Part shown: positions 53,326 through 61,089 of the stretch, in pieces
Layout: the number at the start of each line of letters is the position of its first letter
How positions within the stretch are numbered: the first letter of the stretch is position 1
From: Candidatus Rhodoblastus alkanivorans
Lineage (GTDB): Bacteria; Pseudomonadota; Alphaproteobacteria; Rhizobiales; Beijerinckiaceae
Assembly (NCBI RefSeq): GCF_022760755.1
Contig: NZ_JAIVFP010000001.1
Location: 3,266,001-3,330,000, forward strand
Direction of reading: 5' to 3'
Length of the DNA stretch: 64,000 nt
Notes under the pieces: model-generated
Told to the model about the DNA's origin: nothing
Seen by the model: the letters and a program-made list of their open reading frames with translations, nothing else
Databases searched by the model: none
Translations under genes and position numbers: made by a program

Positions 53326-54834
53326 TCAGCCATTGCCGATATTGGTGATGACCGACATGCTTGGCGGGAAATAATGCTGCAGCACTTCGTCGGCATAGAC
53401 GCCATATTCGTAACGGCGCGCACGCAACGGCCACTCGATCTGGTAATAATCCTGCCGGGCGCGGACCTGGATCACATTGCCGACATTGGCCAGCGGATAG
53501 GGCAGCCTGCGCGTCAGGAACAGCATCGTGCCGGCCGGCATGTTGGGATGGATCTTGATGTCGAGCGATTTGGCGCCGGCGAGCGAATATTTGTTCTTGT
53601 AGGTCGTCACCATGACGCCGCCGCCGATGGCGTCCTGCTCGGAGTCGAAGATGAAGCGCTGGGCGCCGGAGCCGCCGCCGGCGAGAATCTTCTTCGAAAT
53701 ATTGTTCGCCTCCTGCGACGACACCCAGACCTCGTCCGGCGAGAGCCGATAGAGATCCCAGTTCGCCTTGAGAACATTCTCGATCTCGACAATGCCGCCC
53801 GCGCCGTCGCCGGTCAGCGGCGTGCCGACGCCAGCCGAGCCGGTCGGCTGCGCGGTCACCAAGGAGCCGGCCCCCGGCAGCAACGCCTGGGTGAGCAGAC
53901 CGTCGAAGGCGAGCGAATTGGCCGACCAGTCGGCCGAAGGCAGCGAAGCGGCAGTCTGCGTCCCGGTGGCCGCGGCGGCGATCGCCACGCTGTTGATGGT
54001 GGTGATCGCGCCGAGCGTCTCCGAACCGGCCGCGCCCCAATACCAGGCGTAGCCGAAAGCGCCCGACTTGACGGCGACGCTCGCTGTGACGCTGCCTGTC
54101 GAGCCGGTGGTGGCGACGGTGGCACTGGCGGATTTCTGCGCGGCACCGCCGCCGAACGTATCGACCGAGGAATCGGCGTTGGTGCGGCTGATCGAGGCCT
54201 GAACGCCGGTCGCAACGGAAGAATTCATCAGACCGTCGAGGGTCAGGGCGACGCAGATCACCGACCAGGTCCCGGCCGCCAGCGAACCGCCGCTGGTCGA
54301 GGCCGCGAGCGTCGGGGTCGCGGTCGCGCCGAGCGCCAGCGACGTATTGCCGCCGAGGATCATCGCCTCTTCGCCGATCATCAGCGCTTCGAGACCGGTC
54401 TGCGCGGCGAGCGCCCGAATGTCGTCGAAATTCTGGCCGGCGTACTGGGCCTCGAAATCGACATTGGTTTCGATGCCGATACCCTTGTAGGTGGCGACGA
54501 AATCCTTGGTCGTGTCCGCCTGGACCGCGCCGCGATTGCCGCCGGAAACGCCGATGCGCAGGCCGGTCGAATTGATCGCGGTGATCGCGCGCCAGGCGGC
54601 CTGCACGCCACCCCTGCCCGACACGCGCGGGATCGAATTGCGCAACGGGGTGAGGACCGGATAGAGCAGCTTGGCGCCGGCTTCGAGATCATAATAGGTC
54701 AGGCCCGAAGTGGCGGAAGCGCTCTGCGCGAAAGTGGATTTCTCCAGGCTGGCGAAACGCGGATCGAACAAGGGCGCGGACTGAGCCTTGCGGATCGCCT
54801 GAGTCAATTCCAGCGCGTTCTGTTGTGCGGTCAT
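53326..54834 (-). CDS. Major capsid protein (HK97 fold) with inserted domain
   Basis: 502 residues. N-terminal arm, then E-loop/P-domain-like LRNSIPRVSGRGGVQAAWRA, and C-terminal P/A-domain features (LYRLSPDEVWVSSQEANNIS; LTRRLPYPLANVGNVIQVRA). About residues 163-303 are a Ser/Thr/Ala-rich Ig-like insertion (SLAAGTWSVICVALTLDGLM; AGSETLGAITTINSVAI), probably displayed on the capsid. Start MTAQQNALEL is favoured by AGAGAA upstream; two ATG/TTG alternatives lie within 27 nt. Confidence 0.8.
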   Translation of the reverse strand: MTAQQNALELTQAIRKAQSAPLFDPRFASLEKSTFAQSASATSGLTYYDLEAGAKLLYPVLTPLRNSIPRVSGRGGVQAAWRAITAINSTGLRIGVSGGNRGAVQADTTKDFVATYKGIGIETNVDFEAQYAGQNFDDIRALAAQTGLEALMIGEEAMILGGNTSLALGATATPTLAASTSGGSLAAGTWSVICVALTLDGLMNSSVATGVQASISRTNADSSVDTFGGGAAQKSASATVATTGSTGSVTASVAVKSGAFGYAWYWGAAGSETLGAITTINSVAIAAAATGTQTAASLPSADWSANSLAFDGLLTQALLPGAGSLVTAQPTGSAGVGTPLTGDGAGGIVEIENVLKANWDLYRLSPDEVWVSSQEANNISKKILAGGGSGAQRFIFDSEQDAIGGGVMVTTYKNKYSLAGAKSLDIKIHPNMPAGTMLFLTRRLPYPLANVGNVIQVRARQDYYQIEWPLRARRYEYGVYADEVLQHYFPPSMSVITNIGNG

Positions 54835-54873
54835 GGACATGCTTTCTCTGTTGGGATTCAAAAACGGAAAGAC

Positions 54874-55890
54874 TCAGCCGAATCGTTTCGGCTGGGTCTG
54901 GGCGGCCTTGATCAGGACGAGAGAGGCCTTTTCGGGCGACAGGCGCGCGAGTTCGGCGGCCAGATCGTCGAGGCCGGACTCCGCGGATTTGGACACCGGC
55001 GTGAAGCCCGGCAGATGAACGGGCTGCGCCGGCGCGGCTTCGAGCGCGCCGACGCGCTCACTGAGCGCCGCGATCTGCGACGCGATTTCCGCGGCCGTCC
55101 GGCGCGCGGTTTCGCCGTCGCTGGCGAGCTTTTGCAGCCGCAGGTCGAGCGCCGCGGCCTTTTGCGCGGCCGCCGGTTGCAGCGTCGCGACACAACGGGC
55201 CTTCAGTCGCGCGAGCAGATCAGTCAATGGCGCATCGTGAACGGGGTCCGCGTTGAGGTCGGCGTCCAGCGCCGCGAAGAAATCGGCGATGGTCTCCGCG
55301 GCGTCGATGTCGCTGTTCACATTGCCGACCAGCCAGTCCCGCAATGCGGAGTTCTGCGGTTGACCTTCCGTTTTCTCGGCCGGCGGGGAAAAGGCGCGCC
55401 GCTCGGTCGCCCCGTCGGCCTTGACCAGCTCAAAACTCGCCTCGGGCAGACAGGGCAGATCGACCAGCGAAATTTCACTCGGCGACGCAGTGTAGCGCGT
55501 GAGTTCAGGATTCTCCGGGTCGGGCCAGCGCTTCACATAGGCGCCGCCCTGGCTGAAGCCGGTATAGACGCCTTCCTCGATCTTGCGCCATTCGTCCTCG
55601 TCGACGATCTTGGCGGCGATTTCTATCCGCTTGGCGTCGTCGTTGAAGGTGATCGCCGAAATCTTTCCCGCCGCCACCTTGCCATGCATGGCGCGCAAGT
55701 TTCCAAAACTCTTGCCGCCGGAGGCCTTGGCGAAATCCTCCGACCATTTCTCGTAATAGGGCCTGGTGCTGGCGTAATCGCAGATCTCGCCGGCCCGGTC
55801 CGGCAGTTCCGCTGTGGCATAGCCGTAGATCAGGCGCCGGGCGGCGTCCGCCTTGCGCAGGGGTATGAACATTTGCAACGGGTCTGACAC
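54874..55890 (-). CDS. Prohead protease (XkdF-like) fused to a scaffold domain
   Basis: 338 residues, GTG start with GAGGAG 9 nt upstream. Residues 1-155 form an XkdF/S78-like prohead protease: RRLIYGYATAELPDRAGEIC, LRAMHGKVAAGKI with the catalytic His, and YTASPSEISLVDLPCLPEAS with the catalytic Ser region. The remaining part is helical (RLQKLASDGETARRTAAEIA; SQIAALSERVGALEA), like a capsid scaffold. Cleaves scaffold and itself in head maturation. First gene left of the divergent hisC. Confidence 0.78.
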   Translation of the reverse strand: MSDPLQMFIPLRKADAARRLIYGYATAELPDRAGEICDYASTRPYYEKWSEDFAKASGGKSFGNLRAMHGKVAAGKISAITFNDDAKRIEIAAKIVDEDEWRKIEEGVYTGFSQGGAYVKRWPDPENPELTRYTASPSEISLVDLPCLPEASFELVKADGATERRAFSPPAEKTEGQPQNSALRDWLVGNVNSDIDAAETIADFFAALDADLNADPVHDAPLTDLLARLKARCVATLQPAAAQKAAALDLRLQKLASDGETARRTAAEIASQIAALSERVGALEAAPAQPVHLPGFTPVSKSAESGLDDLAAELARLSPEKASLVLIKAAQTQPKRFG

Positions 55891-55928
55891 GCTTCCGCGC
55901 TCCTCACTGGGTTGCGCCAGCCCCGGTC

Positions 55929-55966
55929 TTGACGAGGCTGGCCAGGTGGTCCGAAATTTTGCTAAA
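55929..55966 (+). promoter_or_regulatory. Possible hisC promoter
   Basis: TTGACG at 55929, an 18-nt spacer, then GAAATT (or GCTAAA slightly later) before hisC, in the gap between divergent genes. Weak match; a gene facing against the phage operon needs its own promoter, which is the main argument. Confidence 0.3.
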
Positions 55967-56010
55967 GACGGGCGCGCGCCCGTCGCGGGCGCAGGAAAAG
56001 GCGCTGAAAC

Positions 56011-57069
56011 ATGGAATTCTGGAGCGCTAAGGCGAAAGCCTTGAGCCCCTACACGCCCGGCGAGCAGCCGCGTATCGAGGGCTTGGTGAAGCTCAACACC
56101 AATGAAAGCCCACTGCCGCCCTCGCCGCGCGCGCTCAAAGCGATGCGCGAGGCCGCGAACGACTCCCTGCGTCTCTATCCCGCGCCAGAATCCGACGCTC
56201 TGCGCGAAACGCTGGCCGCCTATCACGGTCTGCGCCCGGAAAACGTGTTCGTCGGCAACGGCTCGGACGAGGTGCTCGCCCACGCTTTCCTCGCGCTGCT
56301 CAAGCACGAAAAACCGTTGCTCTTTCCTGACGTGACCTACAGCTTCTATCCGGTCTGGGCGCAGCTCTATGACATCGCCTACGAAACGGTCCCGCTCGAT
56401 GAAAACATGTGCGTCCGAATCGATGATTATCGGCGTAACCGCGCGGGCGCGATCGTACTCGCCAATCCCAACGCGCCGACTGGCGTCGCCATATCGCGCG
56501 GCGACATCGCCCGCATGCTCGAACAGCACGCCGACATCCCGGTGGTCGTCGATGAAGCCTATGTCGATTTCGGTGGCGAGACCGCAATCCCGCTCATCTC
56601 CGACAACCCAAATCTTATCGTCGTGCGCACGTTTTCCAAATCGCGGGCGCTCGCGGGCCTGCGCGTCGGCTATGCGTTGGGCCAATCTAGACTGATCGAA
56701 GCCCTCTCACGGGTCAAAAACAGCTTTAATTCCTACCCCCTCAACCGCATCGCCGTCGCCGGCGCTGTCGCCGCGGTCGAGGATGAGGCTTACTTCCAGC
56801 ACAGCCTGAAACAGATCGTCACCGAGCGCGCAAACGCGACCGCGCGCCTGAGCGAACTCGGCTTCGACATCCTGCCGTCGAGCGCCAATTTCATCTTCGC
56901 CCGCCACAAGACAGCCAAAGGCGCAGAGCTTGCCCGCGCCTTGCGCGAGCGCGCCGTACTGGTGCGCCATTTCAACGCCCCGCGCATTGAGGATTTTTTG
57001 CGGATCACCATTGGCGCGGCGGAACAGACGGCAAAGCTCGTGACGGCGCTCGACGCCATTCTCAATTGA
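56011..57069 (+). CDS. hisC: Histidinol-phosphate/aromatic aminotransferase (phage cargo)
   Basis: 352 residues, full length. PLP enzyme: VKLNTNESPLPPSP, VFVGNGSDEVLA, LANPNAPTGVA, VDEAYVDFGG, and the PLP lysine in VVRTFSKSRALAGLRVGYAL. Transfers amino groups to imidazole-acetol phosphate or to prephenate/phenylpyruvate; sequence alone does not separate these. It is the only complete plus-strand gene in the phage block, with AAGG 9 nt upstream. Codon use and GC look chromosomal. It likely came from a bacterial histidine/tyrosine pathway operon. Confidence 0.92.
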   Translation: MEFWSAKAKALSPYTPGEQPRIEGLVKLNTNESPLPPSPRALKAMREAANDSLRLYPAPESDALRETLAAYHGLRPENVFVGNGSDEVLAHAFLALLKHEKPLLFPDVTYSFYPVWAQLYDIAYETVPLDENMCVRIDDYRRNRAGAIVLANPNAPTGVAISRGDIARMLEQHADIPVVVDEAYVDFGGETAIPLISDNPNLIVVRTFSKSRALAGLRVGYALGQSRLIEALSRVKNSFNSYPLNRIAVAGAVAAVEDEAYFQHSLKQIVTERANATARLSELGFDILPSSANFIFARHKTAKGAELARALRERAVLVRHFNAPRIEDFLRITIGAAEQTAKLVTALDAILN

Positions 57070-57072
57070 TTT

Positions 57073-57402
57073 CGCCTTTCCGTCGCCGCGCGACGTTGCC
57101 CCCAACGCCGTCATCACCGTCGATACATCAGCCATCGGATCGTCCGGAAGCGTCTCGCCCAAAATCTCCGCCGCGCGGCGCCGGGTCACCATCCCGGCGC
57201 TGACATAAGCGACCAGATTTTCCCGCTGCACCTTCGGATCGATGGTCGGCTCATGGCGACAGACGAATTCCAGCTAGACGAATTCCAGATCGTCGGCGCC
57301 GAGCAGGTTCTGGATCACATGGTCGCACAGCCGCTTGATCCAGGCCAAAATCGGCAGCAGGCCTTCCTGGTCGGCGCTGTCCTTTTGGGTCTCGCTGGCC
57401 GC
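57073..57402 (-). pseudogene. Degenerate second copy of part of the portal gene
   Basis: About 280 nt (57122-57402) are roughly 90% identical by eye to the portal gene from residue 344 to 431 (QEGLLPILAW-I-KRLCDHVIQ; QRENLVAYVSAGMVTRRRAA). A 15-bp tandem duplication (CTGGAATTCGTCTAG) adds an in-frame TAG and breaks it. It begins within 10 nt of the DUF4279 stop and ends against hisC. It has no start, so it is a remnant or an orphan recombination cassette. Confidence 0.88.
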
Positions 57403-57410
57403 GCGTTTTC

Positions 57411-57908
57411 TTAGCCCTTGGCGCCGAAAAACCTTTTGGCTGGATTGCCAGTTTCTTCATCCATAACCGTATAATTCTCGATCAGGATTTTGAAGCCGGC
57501 TTGTTTGGCTCGCGCATCGAGTTCCGCCGGAAGAACAGGCGTAGCAACTTGATCTCGGCCGAAGATCGCGACCCACAGAAGCGGTTCAATCTTGCCCGCT
57601 TTGGCGAGCGCGGTAATGGACGGCGCTCGACATTCAATTTCATCCAGCCATTGCGCCAGCCCCGGCGCTATATGTTCGATATTGTCGTATTCTACATCCT
57701 CACTGCATGCGTAATTCCGAGAAGCGATACGCGCCGGCGCTCGGCCTTGAGCGGGAATCGTCTGTCCTTTGACGTAAAAATGCTTCCATTGTAGCTTTGA
57801 AGCATGAACGACAGGTTTCAAGGGTTCGTGATCGCTCCAAAGCCGCAGGCTCGTTTTGAAGGTCGGAGGTTCGTGGTTTCCGACGGATTTTACCTTGGTT
57901 TCAGCCAT
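57411..57908 (-). CDS. DUF4279 protein, likely immunity partner of portal C-terminal toxin
   Basis: 165 residues from MAETKVKSVGNHEPPTFKTS. FKTSLRLWSDHEPLKPVVHA, HIAPGLAQWLDEIECRAPSI, LLWVAIFGRD and GFKILIENYTV fit the DUF4279 fold, a family often found as an immunity protein next to toxins. Its ATG overlaps by 8 nt the stop that the portal frame would have without the IS256 insertion. It is AT-richer than the phage genes. The IS element now separates it from its upstream partner and promoter. Confidence 0.68.
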   Translation of the reverse strand: MAETKVKSVGNHEPPTFKTSLRLWSDHEPLKPVVHASKLQWKHFYVKGQTIPAQGRAPARIASRNYACSEDVEYDNIEHIAPGLAQWLDEIECRAPSITALAKAGKIEPLLWVAIFGRDQVATPVLPAELDARAKQAGFKILIENYTVMDEETGNPAKRFFGAKG

Positions 57909-57970
57909 GAAGGTTTCCGATCCATTCATCGTTGAAACAAATATCTCCATTGTCGAGGTCGAATTGGCAG

Positions 57971-59401
57971 GATCGTGTCCCCGGCGGTGGTGTAGCTGAA
58001 GCTTGGCCTTGCACCGCGTTTTCCGGCATGGGCCGGGTTGGTCAGACGGCCACTGCGGGCAGTCCGACGGTGGCATCATCGCTCAAGCTGGCGATGGTTT
58101 CCAGCGTCATGTAGCGGCAGCGCTGCACCGCCCATTCATCGTTCTGCTCCAGCAGGATGGCGCCTACGAGCCTTGTGATGGCTGCGTCGTTGGGGAAGAT
58201 GCCGACGACCTCGGTGCGGCGTTTCACCTCGCCGTTGAGACGCTCCATGCCGTTGGTCGAATGTATTTTTTGCCAGCGCTCCTTGGGAAAGGTCATATAG
58301 GCCAGCACGTCGGCCTCGGATTCATCCATGAAACCGGCGAGCTTGGACAGTTTTGGGCGCAACTGGTCGGCGACCTTGCGCCATTGCGTCTTCGCGGCTT
58401 CGGCGCTGTCCTGCGCGAAGGCGGTGGCCATGAAGGCGGAGACGACGCGCCGCCCGCTCTTGCCGGCGTGGGCGAGGGCGTTGCGCATGGTGTGGACGCG
58501 GCAGCGTTGCCAAGTGGCGTTCATCAACTTGGAGACAGCGGCCTTGACGCCTTCATGGGCGTCCGAAATCACAAGTTGAACCCCGCGAAGGCCGCGCCGG
58601 CGCAGCTTGCGGAGGAACTCGGTCCAGAAGGTCTCCGCCTCCGAGGGGCCGACGTCCATGCCCAGCACTTCGCGTCTGCCGTCGGCGTTGACGCCGATCG
58701 CAACAATCACCGCGGTGGAGACGATGCGGTTGTTGCGCCGCACTTTGACATAGGTGGCGTCGAGCCAGACGTAGGGCCATTCGCCTTCGAGCGGTCGGGT
58801 GAGGAAGGCCTGGACCTTCTCGTCGATCTCCTCGCACAGGCGCGACACCTGGCTTTTCGAAACGCCGGAGCCGCCCATCGCCTTGACGAGTTCATCGACC
58901 GATCGGGTCGACACGCCCTGCACATAGGCCTCCTGGATCACGGCGGCGAGCGCCTTCTCCGCCATCCGGCGCGGCTCAAGGAAGCTCGGGAAGTACGAGC
59001 CCTTGCGCAGTTTCGGGATGCGCAGTTCAACCGCGCCGGCGCGCGTCTCCCAATCGCGATCGCGATAGCCGTTGCGCTGGGCAAGCCGCGCGGCGGGATT
59101 GCGTTCGCCGTGGGCGGCGCCGGTCAGCGCGCCGATCTCCAGTTCCATCAGCCGCTCGGCGGCAAAGCCGATCATCTCGCGCAGAAAATCCGTGTCGGGC
59201 GCCTTTTCCACAAGCGCGCGAAGGCTCATCATCTCGTCGGTCATCGGTGGTTCCTCGGTTGCGTTGGTGTGTTGCAACCCGAACTTAACCGGAGAATCGT
59301 CGGTGGCCGCCGAAAGCCGCTCGCTCGCTACGGCGCTATGAAAAGCGCGCTTCGCAAGCGGCTTTCTCCCCGCGTCCTACACCACGCGCCGGGACACGAC
59401 C
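57971..59401 (-). mobile_element. IS256-family insertion sequence, complete
   Basis: 1,431 bp. Ends pair as imperfect inverted repeats: GATCGTGTCCCCGGCGGTGG at the left and, reverse-complemented, GGTCGTGTCCCGGCGCGTGG at the right, both continuing TGTAG. It is flanked on both sides by AATTGGCAG (57962-57970 and 59402-59410), a perfect 9-bp target duplication, which marks a recent or well-preserved insertion. It cuts the 3' end of the portal gene. Confidence 0.92.
58042..59244 (-). CDS. IS256-family transposase
   Basis: 400 residues, intact. DDE catalytic residues in [31 protein letters not shown] and [27 protein letters not shown] is a further family signature. ATG with GAGGAA 6 nt before it. 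Expected to be active. Confidence 0.95.
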   Translation of the reverse strand: MTDEMMSLRALVEKAPDTDFLREMIGFAAERLMELEIGALTGAAHGERNPAARLAQRNGYRDRDWETRAGAVELRIPKLRKGSYFPSFLEPRRMAEKALAAVIQEAYVQGVSTRSVDELVKAMGGSGVSKSQVSRLCEEIDEKVQAFLTRPLEGEWPYVWLDATYVKVRRNNRIVSTAVIVAIGVNADGRREVLGMDVGPSEAETFWTEFLRKLRRRGLRGVQLVISDAHEGVKAAVSKLMNATWQRCRVHTMRNALAHAGKSGRRVVSAFMATAFAQDSAEAAKTQWRKVADQLRPKLSKLAGFMDESEADVLAYMTFPKERWQKIHSTNGMERLNGEVKRRTEVVGIFPNDAAITRLVGAILLEQNDEWAVQRCRYMTLETIASLSDDATVGLPAVAV

Positions 59402-61053
59402 AATTGGCAGTTATCGGCACCCGACAAATTCGCATGTGCCTTCGCATCATGTAAAGCTTTTGACGCCTCCTTTGGATCGAGGCCCAAAACCTTGCAAGCG
59501 TAATCATAATTTTTTGTTGTCGCCGCAACTTCAATTTTTGTGTTCGGTTGGCGATCACCGCCTTGAGCGTTCGGTTGCGAATTTTGGTCGACGGGTTTTT
59601 GTGAATCGTCCGCGCTGATCCACCGCCCATCGCTGCCGCGCGGCTGTTCCGGACTATACTTACCGAAGCTCGCGGGTTCAACGTCGAAGCGTTTCACCGC
59701 CGCGCACTGCGCCAAATCGCCACCCAACCGCACTACGCCCTGCCCCGTGGTCACCGCGAGCACATCGGCCATCGGATCGTCCGGAAGGGTCTCGCCCAAA
59801 ATCTCCGCCGCGCGGCGCCGGGTCATCATCCCGGCGCTAACATAAGCGACCAGATTTTCCCGCTGCACCGTCGGATCGATGGTCGGCTCGTGGCGCCAGA
59901 CAAATTCCAGATTGTCCGCACCCAGCAGATTCTGGATCACATGGTCGCACAGACGCTTGACCCAGGCCAAAATCGGCAGCAAGCCTTCCTGGTCGGAGGT
60001 TTCCTTCTGGGTCTCGCCGGTCGCGCGATTCACCTGATTGACAAACGGCTGCGGCGAGATCGAAAAGGCGAAACAGACCACGCGCGCAATCCACTCGTCG
60101 AACGCGTTCTTGAGCTCTGGCTCCTTGGTCTGAATAAAAGTTTTTGCGACGCCTCCGGGCACGAATTTCGCCCGCCGCCGGCGCGCCAGATCGCCGGTGA
60201 AATAGAGGTCCCAATAATCCTGGAAATTCTTGATCTGATCCGGCGTCCAACCGTCCGGCACCCCGATCAGGCTCTCCGGCACATTGCCTTCGCTGAAATA
60301 GGTCAGTTGATGCAACTGCCGCTTCAGGCCGATATTGACCGTCGCCATCACCTGCTCGACCGGCGAATAGCCATAGGCGCGATGGGCGCGCCTGTTGCGC
60401 GGACGATAGAGAATGTCGCGCGCCGAATAATCGACCGCTGGCAGCCCTTTGAGAATCTGCTGATAGGCGACCGGATACACCAGCCTACCATTCTGCACGA
60501 AGGGCCGCGGTGTGCGGCCCCAGGCGTCGAGCACCGGCTTGATTGTCGCCCCGTCTAGCACATGCAGCGCCAGCAACGCGCCGCCACGGTCGCGTTCGCA
60601 CCACAAAGCCGGCGCGTCGATCACGAACAGATCCTCCAGAATCATCCGCATCCAGGCGCACCAATCCTGCGCGCCGTCCGGGCTCTGGAAGAACTTTTCC
60701 ACGCGCGCGATCTGGGCGGACTCCGCGATCAGACCCGACTTCGGGCGGATCGTCCAGTTCAGGCGCTCGATCTGATCCTTGCGCGTCTCGATCGCCAGAC
60801 GCAGCAAATCATAGGCGTCGGCCAGCGTGCGCAGATCTGAGAACGAAAAGGCCTCGAAATTGCGGGTGCGCGTGGCAAGGTTGTAGCCCGAGGGAAAATC
60901 CCACTGCCGCCCGGCGACATCCGCCGGCGCGCCCGGCGCCTGCGGCGCCGACGGGCCAAACCAATCGGCCGCGCCCTCGACGCCGCCATAGCGCGCGGTG
61001 ATTTCGACAGGCGAAAGGGTCCAGCGAGGCAGGCCCGCGCCGCGTTCGGTCAT
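59377..61053 (-). CDS. Phage portal protein with toxin-like C-terminal extension, cut by IS256
   Basis: 558 residues as read. Portal core (about 60-445): FSDLRTLADAYDLLRLAIET, GYSPVEQVMATVNIGLKRQL, YFSEGNVPESLIGVPDGWT, RVVCFAFSISPQPFV. From 466 the extension reads YSPEQPRGSDGRW, a linker type often found before polymorphic toxin tips, then a variable region and EASKALHDAKAHANLSGADN. The IS adds the last 8 residues; without it the frame would continue 20 codons to a stop overlapping the DUF4279 start. Twelve-subunit DNA gate of the capsid. Confidence 0.85.
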   Translation of the reverse strand: MTERGAGLPRWTLSPVEITARYGGVEGAADWFGPSAPQAPGAPADVAGRQWDFPSGYNLATRTRNFEAFSFSDLRTLADAYDLLRLAIETRKDQIERLNWTIRPKSGLIAESAQIARVEKFFQSPDGAQDWCAWMRMILEDLFVIDAPALWCERDRGGALLALHVLDGATIKPVLDAWGRTPRPFVQNGRLVYPVAYQQILKGLPAVDYSARDILYRPRNRRAHRAYGYSPVEQVMATVNIGLKRQLHQLTYFSEGNVPESLIGVPDGWTPDQIKNFQDYWDLYFTGDLARRRRAKFVPGGVAKTFIQTKEPELKNAFDEWIARVVCFAFSISPQPFVNQVNRATGETQKETSDQEGLLPILAWVKRLCDHVIQNLLGADNLEFVWRHEPTIDPTVQRENLVAYVSAGMMTRRRAAEILGETLPDDPMADVLAVTTGQGVVRLGGDLAQCAAVKRFDVEPASFGKYSPEQPRGSDGRWISADDSQKPVDQNSQPNAQGGDRQPNTKIEVAATTKNYDYACKVLGLDPKEASKALHDAKAHANLSGADNCQLVVSRRVV

Positions 61054-61089
61054 GATGAACTCCAGTGAATTGTCTCGGCGCGGCAGCGG

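Noticed and set aside
52987-55887. 966-codon plus-strand ORF opposite capsid and protease
   Set aside because: Shadow of capsid, connector and protease genes in a GC-rich region; low-complexity translation with no domain.
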